Below are positions 24,567-36,500 of a stretch of 64,000 nucleotides of DNA, in pieces. The notes under the pieces are model-generated. The model was not told where the DNA came from. It ran no database searches and saw nothing but the letters and a program-made list of their open reading frames with translations. The stretch lies in NCBI RefSeq assembly GCF_000152965.1, contig NZ_CH902583.1, positions 34,898 through 98,897 of the forward strand. Reading direction: 5' to 3'. Origin of the DNA: Roseobacter sp. MED193. GTDB taxonomy: Bacteria; Pseudomonadota; Alphaproteobacteria; Rhodobacterales; Rhodobacteraceae. Numbering within the stretch: the stretch's first letter is position 1; every line of letters starts with the position of its first letter. Made by a program: the position numbers and the translations under genes.

Positions 24567-26426
24567 ATGAGCGCGTACGCAAATACACCCCAGCGACCGC
24601 TGCCCGAACAGTCCGGCAGCGCGGCTGAGCGGTACCGTATCAAGGGATGGGTCTGGCCTCTGCAGCAGCAGATTGCGGCAATAGTGCTGGTTGCGATCCT
24701 GATATTAGCAGCGGCGATCCAGTTGTGGAACTACCGCACTTTCATGAACGCTGAGATCGAGCGGACGCACGAAAATCATCTTATGATCGCGCAGAACGTT
24801 TCGTTGTCGCTGTCACGCTACGTCACGGACGCTGCGCGCGTGTTCGTCCATGCGGCCATCGAAGTCAGCAACAACAACAGCCCAGCGACGCAGGATACCC
24901 TGCTGTCGTTGCTGGAATCGCTGAACATAGACGGCATGGTTCTGTTGGCGCCCTTCACAGCGAATGCGCCACCATCCAATCGGCTGGGCAAGGATCTGCC
25001 CCTGCCGGAGCAGGTGGTGCTGGATGATCTGCGGGCGGGCACCAACGCGACGCTTGGCGGTGTTCAAATTTCGGGTCTGCAGCGGATCGGAGACAACAAG
25101 TATTTCATACTGGGGTACGAGCTTGCCGATCAGCGGCTGGTGATCGGCTATATGAAAACCGACTATATTAAGTTGGTTCAGCGGGCCATCGCCTTCGGCG
25201 AATTCGGACATTCGGCGATCTTCGATCAGTTCGGGCGCGCGATCGCGCACCCGTCACCCAGGGTGGAAGAGAACATGGTGGATGCCTCGGGTATCTCGGC
25301 GGTGCGACGGATGCTGAACCGTGAAACCGGCGTCGAGATGTTCTTTTCGCCGCCCATGCAAATGGACATGATCGCGGGGATCACCTTTGTTCCAGAGACG
25401 GGCTGGCCTGTCATGGTTCCGCAGCCGATCTATGAATTGTCGGATGCGGTGAATGTCAGCCTGTCGAAATCCTATCTTCTGGTAATGGCGATGGCGGCCC
25501 TTCTGGGGGGTGCGGGATGGGCGGTGTCACGCCGGCTTGCCCGTCCGGTCCAGAATTTCACCGAGATCAGCCGCAAGATCAGCGATGGGGATTACACCGT
25601 CAACCTGCCAGACGAGGAACGCTCCTCGGCCGAGATGTGGCAACTCAACGAGTCGCTCAAAACGATGATTCATCGCATGCGCAGTTCTAACAACAAACTG
25701 CGCGAAGCGCTGCGGCTGGAAGAGGAAGAGAACAAGCGCAAGAGCGACTTTATGGTGATTGTCGGTCATGAGCTGCGCACACCGCTGAGCGGTGTGGTGG
25801 GTATGCTGACGGTCTGCTGCGAGCAAAAGGACGATGTCGACCGTGACCATTATCTGGACGTGGCGTGGTCATCGGCAAAAGAGTTGAGTGCGCTGGTCGA
25901 TCACATGGTGGATTACGCCGAAGGCACGACCGAGTCGATCCGTCTTAATTCGACGACATTCGACATCGAGGCAGGGATGCGGGACATGGAGGTGCTTTAC
26001 GGCAACCTTGTACGGAAAGCCGGTCTGGAGTTCCACCGCACGGGACTTGGCGATGGCAGCACGCAGATCGTATCAGACCCGGTGCGCCTGTTGCAGATGA
26101 TTGCGAAGATCATGGAGAACGCGATCAAGTTCACCAAGGAGGGCCGCATTACGCTGCATTCGGAAATTTTCCAGCAGGATGATCGAAAATGGCTTAAGGT
26201 GGCTATCAGCGATACCGGGATCGGGATCGATGAGGGGCAGCTGGAGCGTATTTTCCTGCCGTTCGGACAGGTTGACTCATCCTTTACAAGATCGTACCGA
26301 GGAATGGGCCTTGGGCTGTCCATTGCGCGGGCCATCGTGAACAAACTCGGAGGCCGCATCACATGCGCAAGCAAACTTCACGAAGGAACGCGGGTAGAGA
26401 TATGGACCCCCATCGAACTTGCGTAA
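24567..26426 (+). CDS. Sensor histidine kinase, membrane-bound with HAMP
   Basis: A 619-residue kinase from ATG 24567 (AGGAGG upstream). TM1 spans about residues 28-50, a periplasmic sensor domain of about 250 residues (dCACHE/CHASE-like by length) follows, and TM2 is at about 301-325. A HAMP segment (RLARPVQNFTEISRKISDGD) leads into HisKA with the phospho-acceptor His in VGHELRTPLSG (about residue 401). HATPase_c has the N-box MENAIKF, G1 DTGIGI and G2 GMGLGLSIA. It is transcribed away from the secretion operon and is followed after 28 bases by a receiver-only protein, so it likely senses a periplasmic signal that controls the island. Confidence 0.92.
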   Translation: MSAYANTPQRPLPEQSGSAAERYRIKGWVWPLQQQIAAIVLVAILILAAAIQLWNYRTFMNAEIERTHENHLMIAQNVSLSLSRYVTDAARVFVHAAIEVSNNNSPATQDTLLSLLESLNIDGMVLLAPFTANAPPSNRLGKDLPLPEQVVLDDLRAGTNATLGGVQISGLQRIGDNKYFILGYELADQRLVIGYMKTDYIKLVQRAIAFGEFGHSAIFDQFGRAIAHPSPRVEENMVDASGISAVRRMLNRETGVEMFFSPPMQMDMIAGITFVPETGWPVMVPQPIYELSDAVNVSLSKSYLLVMAMAALLGGAGWAVSRRLARPVQNFTEISRKISDGDYTVNLPDEERSSAEMWQLNESLKTMIHRMRSSNNKLREALRLEEEENKRKSDFMVIVGHELRTPLSGVVGMLTVCCEQKDDVDRDHYLDVAWSSAKELSALVDHMVDYAEGTTESIRLNSTTFDIEAGMRDMEVLYGNLVRKAGLEFHRTGLGDGSTQIVSDPVRLLQMIAKIMENAIKFTKEGRITLHSEIFQQDDRKWLKVAISDTGIGIDEGQLERIFLPFGQVDSSFTRSYRGMGLGLSIARAIVNKLGGRITCASKLHEGTRVEIWTPIELA

Positions 26427-26454
26427 CCTCTCGAGCGACGCGACTGGCCGGCGC

Positions 26455-26856
26455 ATGGTCTCGGTGAGTGATCGGCGCAATATCCTTGTCGTCGATGACG
26501 ATGAAATCAACCGAATGGTTGTCCGCGTTCTGATGGAACGCCGCAATTACCGCGTGCTCGAGGCTGCAAGCGGGCCAGAGGCGCTGGATCTGGTCAAGGA
26601 TGAAACCTTCGACGTTGTGCTGATGGACCTGAGCATGCCGGGCATGGACGGTCTGGAAACGACGCGCTGCATCCGCAGCCATGATGCCAGTAGCCAGTTG
26701 CCGGTGGTGGCGCTGACCGCGCATACCAGCCATACGGAACAGAAGATGTGTCTAGAGGCCGGCATGAACGCCGTGCTGCGCAAGCCGTTCGATTCCGAAC
26801 AGGTGGACAGGCTTCTGGGGTTGCTTGACCACACCACCAAGGGGCCGGACGCCTGA
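26455..26856 (+). CDS. Receiver-domain response regulator (CheY-like, no output domain)
   Basis: 133 residues from ATG 26455; the frame extends to 26419 but that part would overlap the kinase end. It is a single receiver domain with the acidic pocket VVDDDE (about residue 14), phospho-Asp at about 58 (VVLMDLSMPGMDG), Thr in ALTAHT and Lys in LRKPF. It has no DNA-binding domain, so it must act by protein contact or in a phosphorelay with other local regulators. It is the partner of the upstream kinase by position. Confidence 0.88.
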   Translation: MVSVSDRRNILVVDDDEINRMVVRVLMERRNYRVLEAASGPEALDLVKDETFDVVLMDLSMPGMDGLETTRCIRSHDASSQLPVVALTAHTSHTEQKMCLEAGMNAVLRKPFDSEQVDRLLGLLDHTTKGPDA

Positions 26857-26976
26857 GGCAACACCCCCGTCACAACGAAGGACAGAGAGGCGGGGTGACA
26901 TAGACAGGGAATGATCTGCAGGCGCATCGGCTCTTTCTGAACCGGCCTTGGGACATACGGCGCCGCAGCGCGCTTA

Positions 26977-27062
26977 TCAGAAGTTGATCAAGGCGTTGTT
27001 TCGAGCAATGATGACGGCCTGCACCCGGTTCGACGCCTTGAGCTTGCGGATTATGACGTGCG
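26977..27062 (-). pseudogene. C-terminal scrap of a LuxR-type regulator
   Basis: The minus strand reads [20 protein letters not shown] and then NNALINF-stop (TGA, plus-strand TCA 26977-26979). This is the recognition helix and tail typical of NarL/FixJ regulators. Nothing upstream of about 27062 continues it; instead a truA fragment starts on the other strand. It is a gene remnant at a recombination junction. Confidence 0.7.
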
Positions 27063-27071
27063 CCGGAGACG

Positions 27072-27470
27072 CTGTACATGTGCCACGTTTTACGCGTGCC
27101 ACCAGAGTTGTACGTGGCGGCCATGCGAAACGGGGCGCGGCATCTGCTGGGCAAGTATTATTTCACCACGTTCCGGTCGAGGATCTGTCAGGCGAAGAGC
27201 CCCGTCAAGGCGCTGGATGCGCTGGAGATCGAAGAGGTCGAGGGGCTGGCGGGACCGGAACTGAGGTTTCATCTGAGTGCAAGGTCATTACTGTACAACC
27301 AGGTGCGCAGCATCGTGGGCACGCTGGAGAGGGTGGGCGCGGGAAGCTGGACGCCCGAGGATGTGAAAACCGCGCTTGAGACGCGGGACCGCGGCCTGCG
27401 GGTCGGTCTGCCCGCCTAAGGGCTTGTATCTGGCCGGTGTCGGTTATCCCGAAGATCTGTTCGCCTCAGA
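27072..27470 (+). pseudogene. truA: Broken C-terminal part of a truA-like tRNA pseudouridine synthase
   Basis: From about 27078 the plus strand encodes the C-terminal TruA features [40 protein letters not shown] and [15 protein letters not shown]. At about 27410 the frame shifts by one base: the original frame ends in TAA 27417-27419, while the adjacent frame continues with the family ending [16 protein letters not shown]. The catalytic N-terminal domain is absent. It is a truncated and frameshifted copy, joined to the LuxR scrap on its left. A functional truA presumably exists elsewhere. Confidence 0.75.
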
Positions 27471-27537
27471 GCTGAGGGCCGGTGCATGCCGGGCGGTGGA
27501 TGGCCCGGTTTTCCTCAAGTGCGGGCCGCACGACGAG

Positions 27538-27568
27538 ATCGGCAGCCGGAGGGTATCCGGCTGCCGAT
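27538..27568 (-). terminator. Perfect 13-base-pair hairpin after the giant peroxidase gene
   Basis: ATCGGCAGCCGGA (27538-27550), a loop of five bases, and TCCGGCTGCCGAT (27556-27568) lie 23 bases beyond the stop of the minus-strand 3377-codon gene. No U-tract follows, so termination may be incomplete or Rho-assisted, or the hairpin may protect the mRNA 3' end. Confidence 0.65.
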
Positions 27569-27591
27569 ATTGGTGTGGATCAGTCTGACGA

Positions 27592-30500
27592 TCAGCCGAC
27601 GTTATCGTAGTCGAAGCGTCCGCTGACGGTCAGTTCGAATTGCTCATCCTCGATGCTTCCACTGATCTTGGTTGTCCCGGCTTCGTCTCCTTCGGAGAAA
27701 GAGAAACTGTCTTGCATGTCAGCGTCACCCCAGGTGAGCTCGAGCATATCGGACCCGGTGCCGAACTGCAGGAGATCGCCGGCGGAGAGGCCGTTGATGT
27801 GGTCGCCCTGCGCGTTGGCCGCGGTTTCGAACACGAAGGTGTTGTTGCCGTCACCGCCATCGAGCACGTTGGCCGCGTCGCTGGCGAAGATGGTGTCGTC
27901 ACCCGAGCCGCCGACGAAGTTCTCGACGCTCCAGATCGTATCGCGACCGCCTTCTTCCGTGGTGACCGACCCGCGATCCGTCCCGGCGTTGCCGAGGCGC
28001 ACCGTGAGGTTGGAGGTGACCGACGCCATGTCGATCGTGTCCGACCCTTCGCCACCATAGTAGATGTCGTTGCAGTCACCATCCGTGCCGATGAACGTGT
28101 CGTCACCCGCGTTACCCATGAGGATATCCGAGCCGGACCCGCCGATGATCATGTCATCGCCGTCGCCGCCAATGATATTGTCGCTGCCGGCACCGCCCAT
28201 GAGCATGTCGGCACCATCGCCACCGAGCATGTCGTCGCGGCCATCGCCACCGAAGAGCATGTCGTCACCGGCATTGCCCACGAGCATGTCGTTGCCCTCG
28301 TGTCCGCTGAGGATATCGTCGCCCGCCGCGCCGACCAGGGCGTCGCCCAAGTCAGTGCCGCTTTTGACGAGTCCCTCGTCCGAGCCGTTGGGGCTCTGTT
28401 CGGTTGAGGGGTCGGATGCCGGCGTCTCGGTGTCGGCGTCGGAGCTGTCCCCACCGTCGATGGTATCATCGTCGTTTGACACAGGCTCTTGGTCGGCAGA
28501 GGCCCCGCCCTGAGCAGTCTGGGTGCTGTTGTCCACGGTCATCTCGCCTTGGGTATCATCACCCTGAGCAGTCTGGCCTTGGCCGTTGTCGTCTTGTCCA
28601 GTATCATCTTGGCCGGTGTCAGCCTGGTTGGCATTCCCGGCATCGTCCGTGACGGGCGGCTGCTGGGTCTGTTGGTCGGCGGTGCCATTGTCTTCGACAA
28701 TCTCATCTCCGGTATAGCTGAACACATCCTGTGGCAGATCGGTCATCCCGGTGTTGCGGGTCACGATGTCACCGAAGGTGAGGTTGGAGATAAAGTTGTT
28801 GTAGACGGGCAGATCGCCGATCTGGTCGACGTAGTAGAACCGGTCGCCTTCCTGAAGACGGTCCAGTTGCTCGTGAATGAGCACCCAGAAGGTATGGCCT
28901 ACGACGCCGTCCTGAATGTGCTGCTCAGCCAGACCACCAACCCAGAGATCGACGCGGTCGATGCCTTTCACCGTCATCGTGCCATCGCCATTGTCTATCA
29001 ACGCGATATCCGGGTTGGCTTCGACGAAGGCGTCATACTGCTCTGTGTCAACGGTCAGAACCAGAGCCGGATAGGCTGTCTGGAACTTGGCGATCATCTC
29101 GTCGGATAGCCCGTTGCGCGCCTGGAAATCCTCCCAGTCGGTGTAGGGTGTCATGGACATGTCCGACAAATCGATCGCCTCGGAGATGTAGCGGTTATCC
29201 GACGCCGCCAGATCTGCCTTGACCTGGTTGAGCGTGCCGAGGCCCACATCCCTGCCGCGAGCGACATTGAAGGCGAAGAGATCGGCGCTGACGCGGACCA
29301 GATCGTTGCGGACCGCATCCACCACCTGAAGGTCAACTTCTTCCGAGGGCTGTTCGACCAGACCGCCGAGGATGTTGTCGACCCCGTACTGGGCGTAGCC
29401 TGACTGTGGCTTGTACCCATATTGCTCCAGAGTTCCGAAATCTGCCGTGAATGCGTCCGGGTCGTTGGTTGGGTTCAGGAAGATATCGAACAGCGGCACC
29501 TCGACAGTGAACGGGTTCCCATCGGCATCCACGTCCTTGAGGGTCATGCTCTGACCAATCTGCGAATGGCCGAAGCGATAGGCCGCTGCCGCGAACTCGT
29601 GACTGATGCGGGCATCGGTGGTTGGGTCATACTTGTCATGACCGTGTGTACCCGAGCCTTGTAGCCCGCCCAGAAGACTATCGGCGAAGTCGTTGAACAC
29701 GACCTGCTGATATTCCCCGATGTTCAGGATGCGTGCGGCCTGGAAAAGCTCTTCCGGAGTGTCGGCATCATAGCCTGACGCCAGGAGCTGGTCCACGTGG
29801 TAGTTGTGGTTGCGTGCCCAGACGGTGTGCATCGAGGTGAGGCCCACATTTTCATTCGCACGCCCGTCGCCGCCGACGAAGTGGTCGAGCAAGTTCATGA
29901 ACGGGTTGGTGTCGATCAGGAGCGGCCAGCCTTCACCCATGAAGTCGTCCGAGAGGTCCTTGATGGTTGCGGCGTTGTAGGTGCCGTCCTCGTTGAACAG
30001 ATCTGGGTAGTAACCTTCCAGAGTGACATCGCCCTTGTCGGTATCCGTGAACACGGTCCCAGCCTGGGTATGGTGATCCAGCAGTTCGCGAAGGGTCGCC
30101 ATGAGCTGGAAACCGGATGCTGAGGGATCTTCCTGACCCATCAGTACATGGGCACCGAAGCCACCATTGCTACCGCTTTCGCGCAGCAGCTGACCCACCA
30201 GGTTGGACGAACCGTAGACCTGGTTCTGATCCACCACAGGCGAAGTGATGTTGGTGTGCTCGATCTCGCCTGTTTCGGGATTGATCGTGGCCGTGGCACG
30301 GGTGAGGTCAGCCGGGTTGTCCCCGCTGGGACGACCCATGTCCGCCCCTCCGATGGTGATCGGGTCATGACCACCCTTGGGGATGAACGTGAGGCCGTGG
30401 TCGAAATACTGACCGAAGGACATCATGAACATGTTTGCCGAGGCCGCCTTGGCCGCATCCGCATCCTGAGCGCCGAGGGCGTTCGAGATGGCACGGGCGT

Positions 30501-33500
30501 CGAGATCGTCGAATACCGGATTGACGATGCCCGCACCGTCTTCGCCGATCCCAGCATAGCGGGCTTCGGTTACACGGGAGAAGGGCAAGGTCGCGCCACC
30601 GGAAATCTCGGGATTGAGCAGGTTGTTGGTCAGACCTTCCAGATCGCGGGTGCCGACGATCAAATCAGCCGGTTCGTTTTCGGCGCGCGCGCCGGGTTCG
30701 GGCGGCAGGATGGGGGCCTCGCCCTGACCGGTGACCATGTATTTCAGGGCCGCGATGTCATCCTGGGTCAGCAGGACGTTACCGCGCGGCAGGGTGCCGA
30801 GAGCGACAGTTCCCCTGCCCTGAGGTGCGCCGGTTTCCTCGTTGATGGTCGCGACACCGCGCAGGGCGTTGGCCAGACCGCTGCCGGACTGGACGATGAT
30901 CGGGAAAGTCGTCGGGTCATCAACCGTGTAGGTCAGCGTGAAGTCGCCGGATGTCCGTGTCACCGTCGTGCCATCGATCGTTTCCGTCAGAGTGGCCGGA
31001 TCGATATCTACCGGAACGACGATCACGTCGCCTTCGGTCAGAGTACCGGTCACAGTGGTGGTGCGGCTTTCGGTTTCGACGAACACGCGGTGAGTCGAAA
31101 GGCGGCCGGTGACGTCCACATTGGCGACCTCGCCCATGACGCTGATGGTGTTGAAGTTCAGGGCAGTCGGGTTGAAGTCACCAATGACCTGCACGTCGTT
31201 TGTGCCTCCTGCGGTGTTGATCTGGATTTCCTCGATGTTCTGAAGTTGACCGATGACCTGCTCGCCAGCATCCGCTTCGCGGGTGATGACGATATCAGTA
31301 CCAGTGGCCAAGGGTGCCCCTGTCCAAGAGTCCGCCGCGTAGACGCGGAAGGTTTCGTCGGAGGCATCGCCGTTGATGGTGTAGGTGTCGTCACCTGCGC
31401 CGCCATCGACCACATCGCTGCCGCCGCCGACACTCCAGGTGATTTCGTCGCGGCCTGCGCCGGCATTCAGGATGTCATTTCCTGCACCGCCGGTTATGAT
31501 ATCGCTGCCATCGCCTGCATTTACCACAATACGCTGGGTCGAGGTGAAGCCGGAGAAGTCGATCACTTCGTTACCCGCCGTGCCGTTCACGTAGATCGTG
31601 TTGGGCGCCAGCGAGGTGCCTGCAAAGTCACCAACCGCGTTGATGGTTTCGACACCCTGAACACCATTGATGGTAACCTCTTCGATGCCGCGCACTTCCA
31701 TGATCGGAGTTTCCACACCGGCCACTGTGCGGGTGATGATGATCTCGGAGAGCGGATCGAAGGGGGCCTGGCCAGCCCAGGCCGCCACGGTGTACATCGT
31801 GAAGCCATCCTCGGTACCATCGCCATTGATCACCAGCATGTCGGTGCCGCCGTCATTGACGATGCCATGCCCCACGACCACATCATAACCGCCGAGCGGC
31901 GCGTTCCATGTGATGGTGTCCGAGCCGCCTTCGCCGAAGATCACGTCATTTCCGGCGAGGCCGTTGATGGCATCATCACCGGCGCCTGCGAAGATCGCGT
32001 CGGGGCCGTTGCTGCCGTCAAGCACATCGTTGCCACCGGTGCCCTGGATCAGGCCATTGTTGGCAGGGTTCGTGCGCAGATCAATCTCCATATCCGCGAA
32101 GCGCAGGATCTCGATGCCCGTCAGGCGGTCGGTGCCATCGCCAAGGATCGGGTTTGGGTCGCCGTTGACCGGGTCGATCGGGTTCGGTCCTTCCGTGACG
32201 TTGATATGATCGACCGTGACGCTGCCATCGGCGTTGGCGCGGATGCTGTAGTTGGCTCGCACATCGAAGTAGACGGCTGTGTCCACGTCGCCTTCCTGAC
32301 CACGATCGACGATCTCTCGTGTGATCTGCAGTTGGCTGGGCGAGATGCTGCCGTCCAGAAGCTGTGGGATGATCTCCTCAAGGCTGTCAATGCTGCGAAT
32401 CTCGATCGCCGGGTCGGTCTGATCGCGGATCGAGATCCGCGCATCCAGCCACTTGTCGCCGTCGATTACGTCGTCGCCGCCACGGCCCTGGATCATGTCG
32501 CTGCCGCCGCCGCCCAGCAGGATGTTGCCGCCGGTGAAGAGATCGCCGGGCGCGTCTCCCATCAGGTTGCCAAGCAGCTCGCGCAGACCCTCGATCCGAT
32601 TCACGCCCTCCTGCGTCAGTTCGTTGCCGAAGAGCGTGACTTCATTGTCTAAGATCGCACCGTCGGCAGGCGCCTCATTGCCGAGGCGGTTGTCACCCCA
32701 GATCAGGTCATCGTTCTGTGTGCCTGATACTGCCTCTGCGTCGATGTAGCGATCCCTGAAAAATTCTGTCTGTTCTGTCGTCACGCGCTCTGTGAGATCG
32801 ACCTCCGCATGGGTCGTCAGACCCTTGTGCGCAATCCAGTCGTAACCGAGCTCGGCCAGGTTCACATGTGTGCCCTCCCCCTGGAACAGGATATCGTCGC
32901 CGGATTCACCGTGCAGGTCGTTGTCGTTCGCCCCTCCCATCAGAACGTCGTGACCGATCACGCGGGAGCCGCCGAGGTTGTCGTTATTGTCGCCGACGAG
33001 GAAGTCGAAGCCGTCTCCACCCTCGATCCAGTCGTCGCCTTCGCCGCCATCGACGATATCCGCGCCTGACCCACCGAATACAAAATCGTTACCCATGCCT
33101 GCGAAGGTGTGCTTGGCGTCGTCGCGGCCCATGAGGATCGCATCGTTGCCCCTTCCGCCGAAGATCAATTCGGCAGCTCCGCCCCCGGCGGAAATGACGT
33201 CGTCGCCGTCCTCGCCATGCAGGAAGCTGATGTCGTCGCCGTCTTTGATGATGTCGTTGCCGTCACCGCCGCGGAAGGTGTTGACGCCCGAGTCGCCGAT
33301 CAGCAGATCGTCGCCAGCGCCGCCCCAGAGCGCATCGTCCCCGAGACCTCCGACGAGAATATCGCGCTGGTCGGTTCCGCCGAGCACGACGTGCTCGCCG
33401 CCGTTGAACTTGAGTAAGTTGTCATACTCCCGCGCACCATCGACGAGCGGTGCGTCGCCCGTGCCGGTTTCCCGCTCGACTAGTGTCGTACCCATGGCGG

Positions 33501-36500
33501 CGAGGAACGGATCAAGCTCGGTCGAAACCGGATCGGCCATGGCCTGCACCGACTGATCAACTTCGAGGATGTATTCCATCGAAGAGAAGATGTTGGCCGG
33601 AATATGCGCACCGCCATCGGCGATGTCGGTATTGCGCATGATCATCGAGGCAAAGGAGTTATTCTCCAGCCCACCAAGCATGTCCATGCCATTGGTCCGG
33701 CTGAGATAATAGAACCGGTCGCCGTTCTGAAGCGCCTCCATCTGCTGCTGGAAGGCGAAGCCGAAGCTGGAGCCAAGCATCCCGCCGAAGGGCATGATGG
33801 CCTCAGCCAGACCGCCGATCCAGTACTCGACCGCGTTGATGCCGGTTTCGATTGTGGCCCAAGCGCCCGTGCCGTTGACGAAGTCAAGACGGTCCGCCGG
33901 AGCGGTGTCCCCGCCCAGAACCAGATCGGTGGCCGCGGCGCGCTTCTGCACCACGGTCGTGGCGTTCGCGATTGTGTCGTGGGTGCCGTAGGCCGCAATG
34001 AAGTTGATGATGGATGCCGGGTTCTTAAGGTTCGCGGCATAGTCCGACCAGCCTTCATAAGGCTTAAGGAACTCGCTGCCGGTGGCTGCATAGAACTGCT
34101 CGCGAGCGGCGTTGAGCGAGGGCACGCCTGTATCCCGACCCCGCGTGATGTTCAGCGCGGCCAGGTCGAGAGGCAAGCCAACGAGGTTGTCGCGCAGGGC
34201 GCTGGTGATAAACTCGTCAATATTGGCACCGGTCTCGCGGGACATGCCACGGGCCACGGCACCCGCCGCCTGATCAGAGGTCAGTGTCTGGTCAAGGTCG
34301 AAGGCGACCGGGTTGAGGAACGCTTCGATCAAGCCGGTCGAGGTGTTCACGCCGTTCGGGTCCATCGTTTGAACGTTCTCGGTCAGCATCGAGTGGCCGA
34401 AGCGATACACTACATGGGCGAACTCCGCCATGATGGAGGCATCGACCTCGGCGCTGGCATTTACCATAAAGGCCGCGATCTGAGGCTGCACGGTGCGGCC
34501 GAACTCTTCGAAGGCGAGGTGCTGATACTGCATCTCGGTGGTGAATTTTGCTGCCTGGAACAGACGCCCGCCATCCCACGTGAGGGTGTCGATCGCGGCT
34601 GTCGAAAGCTCGTCCTCGTTGATCGGGGTGGCCAGCCATTCGTTGATGAAGGCCAGCTCGCCACTGTCGAGGATGGTCTGCTTCATTTCGGTGGTCTGGC
34701 GGTTGTGTTCGCTGTGGAACACGTGGTGCACCGCGGTCAGGCCGAAGTTTTCGTTGCCACGGCCATCTCCTGCGATGAAGTGACGATCCAGCAGTTCGTT
34801 GTCGTAGGTTTCGTTCTGGCCGAACTGGTTGGGGATGATCGCGTTGCCGGTGTCGGTGTCGGCATCGGCCTGCTTGGTGGCGGTTTCGCCGGTGAAGCGA
34901 TCGACCACATAGGTGCCGGGCACGGCGTTATGGGCGATGTCTTCGAGGAAGGCATGGCCGTTGCGGACCGCCTGGCTGGCATCGACGGGGTTGGCCAGAT
35001 CGCCTTCGATCAGGATATTCAAAGGCTCGGTGCCGCCTTCAACATAGGCAGGGTTCGCCACGACCAGTTGTGGCAGGCCGTTGGCACCAGGGATGAAGTT
35101 GCCGTAGGCGTCGGTTGCGAGCAGCGGGCCATCAAGCACGTCGCTGTCATTGAGCTGGATTCCCAGCTTGGCCGCGGCCTGCGCCTTGACGTCGCCCCAG
35201 GTGGACATGCCGCCGGACTGACCGTGCAACAGGTAACCGTTGGAGACAGGGCTTCCGTTGGCGTCGAGATCGTATTCGCGCAGGAAGACCTGATGGGAGG
35301 GGTGCGAGGTGTAGGTCTGGTTCTGGTCGACCCAGGGTGTCGTCTTGTTGAAATGCTCTCGCACGTCGTCTGCGGTCCCAAGGATTCCATCCGGGCCGGG
35401 CTGGTTGGTGGCGCGGGTCAGCACCATGAAGTTGGTCGGAGATGTTGCGTCATAGAGCGGATCGTCAGGCTGGAGCGGAATGTAGACGGTGCCGCTGCCA
35501 CCTTTTCCGACAAGGTCGAGACCATGATCGAAGAACTGACCGAAGAGTGTCATCCACGAGTTGTAGGGCGCAGAGAGGCCTTCGTCGGGGGTCACGTCGG
35601 GCAACATCACGTTGTTGCCGTCCATGGTGATCGCATGCGTGCTCAACAGCGTGTCGAGCGTGGTCTGAGCCTCTGTAGCGATCGCCTGAGCGGCCGCCAG
35701 CGCGGCGTCTGCAGCACCGGGTGCGTTCAGCGCATCAAGGTTGGTTGTAGCGGTATCGAAAGCGGACTGTTTTGTGGTCTCGATATCCTGCGCCGCGCTG
35801 AGCTCGGTTGCGGCCTGTTCTGCCGCTGTGGTCGCGCTGTTCAGCGCAATGGTCGCATCGGCGATCACGTCAAGCTGTGCAAGGATTGCGGCATCGGCAG
35901 TCTGTGCGGCGACAAGGGCCTGCTGTGCCGTTGTTACACCGCCCTGCGCTGTGTTGAGATCAGTGGTTTCCGTTTGCACGATACCTTCGAGGCGGGTCAC
36001 TTCGTTGTTGGCATTGGTAAGGTTGATGTTGAGTGTAGTAAGCTCTCCTTCGACGGTAGTCAGCTGGCTTACAAGCCCATCGATGACCACTTGAGCCGCA
36101 TCCACATCGGCCTGCGCCTGCGTGACCGCTTCCTGCGCGTCGATATAGGCCTGATTGTTCTGCTGCGCGGTCAGCAGATCCTGCTGCACGGTGGACAGAT
36201 TGCCCTGAGCTGTGGACAGGACGGTGTTGGCCGCACCCAGCTGGGTGTTCAAACCGTCACGCGTGGTGATCGCGGCATCGCGCTGGCCGGTCAGGGTGGT
36301 GACCTGCGACTGGGCTGTGGACAGGGCCGCGTTCTCGGTCGCAGCAAGTTGATCGGCTGCATCATCCGCACTGATCGCGTCGGCCAGCGCCGTTTCGGCG
36401 GCCAGTTTTTCTTCGCGCGCCGCCGAATAGGCGGCGGAAGCGACGGAGAAATCGGCAAGCGATCCACCGCTTAAGTAGACGTTAAGGGCACTGAGCATTT

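Noticed and set aside
27538..27568. Perfect hairpin as an IS end or attachment site
   Set aside because: No transposase or integrase is adjacent and no second copy was seen. Its place just after a stop codon fits an mRNA end structure better.
28060..28340. Tandem short repeats at the 3' end of the giant gene
   Set aside because: They are RTX nonapeptide coding repeats on the minus strand, not a noncoding array.
30148..32652. Long plus-strand ORF of 834 codons opposite the giant peroxidase gene
   Set aside because: It is antisense to repetitive GC-rich RTX coding sequence, has repeat-driven composition (VDHVVTGA-like), no ribosome binding site and no recognisable domain. It is a shadow frame.
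33604..36474. Plus-strand ORF of 956 codons opposite the giant peroxidase gene
   Set aside because: It lies fully within the coding region of the peroxidase and coiled coil on the other strand, with Cys/Gly-rich unnatural composition in the coiled-coil part. It is a shadow.
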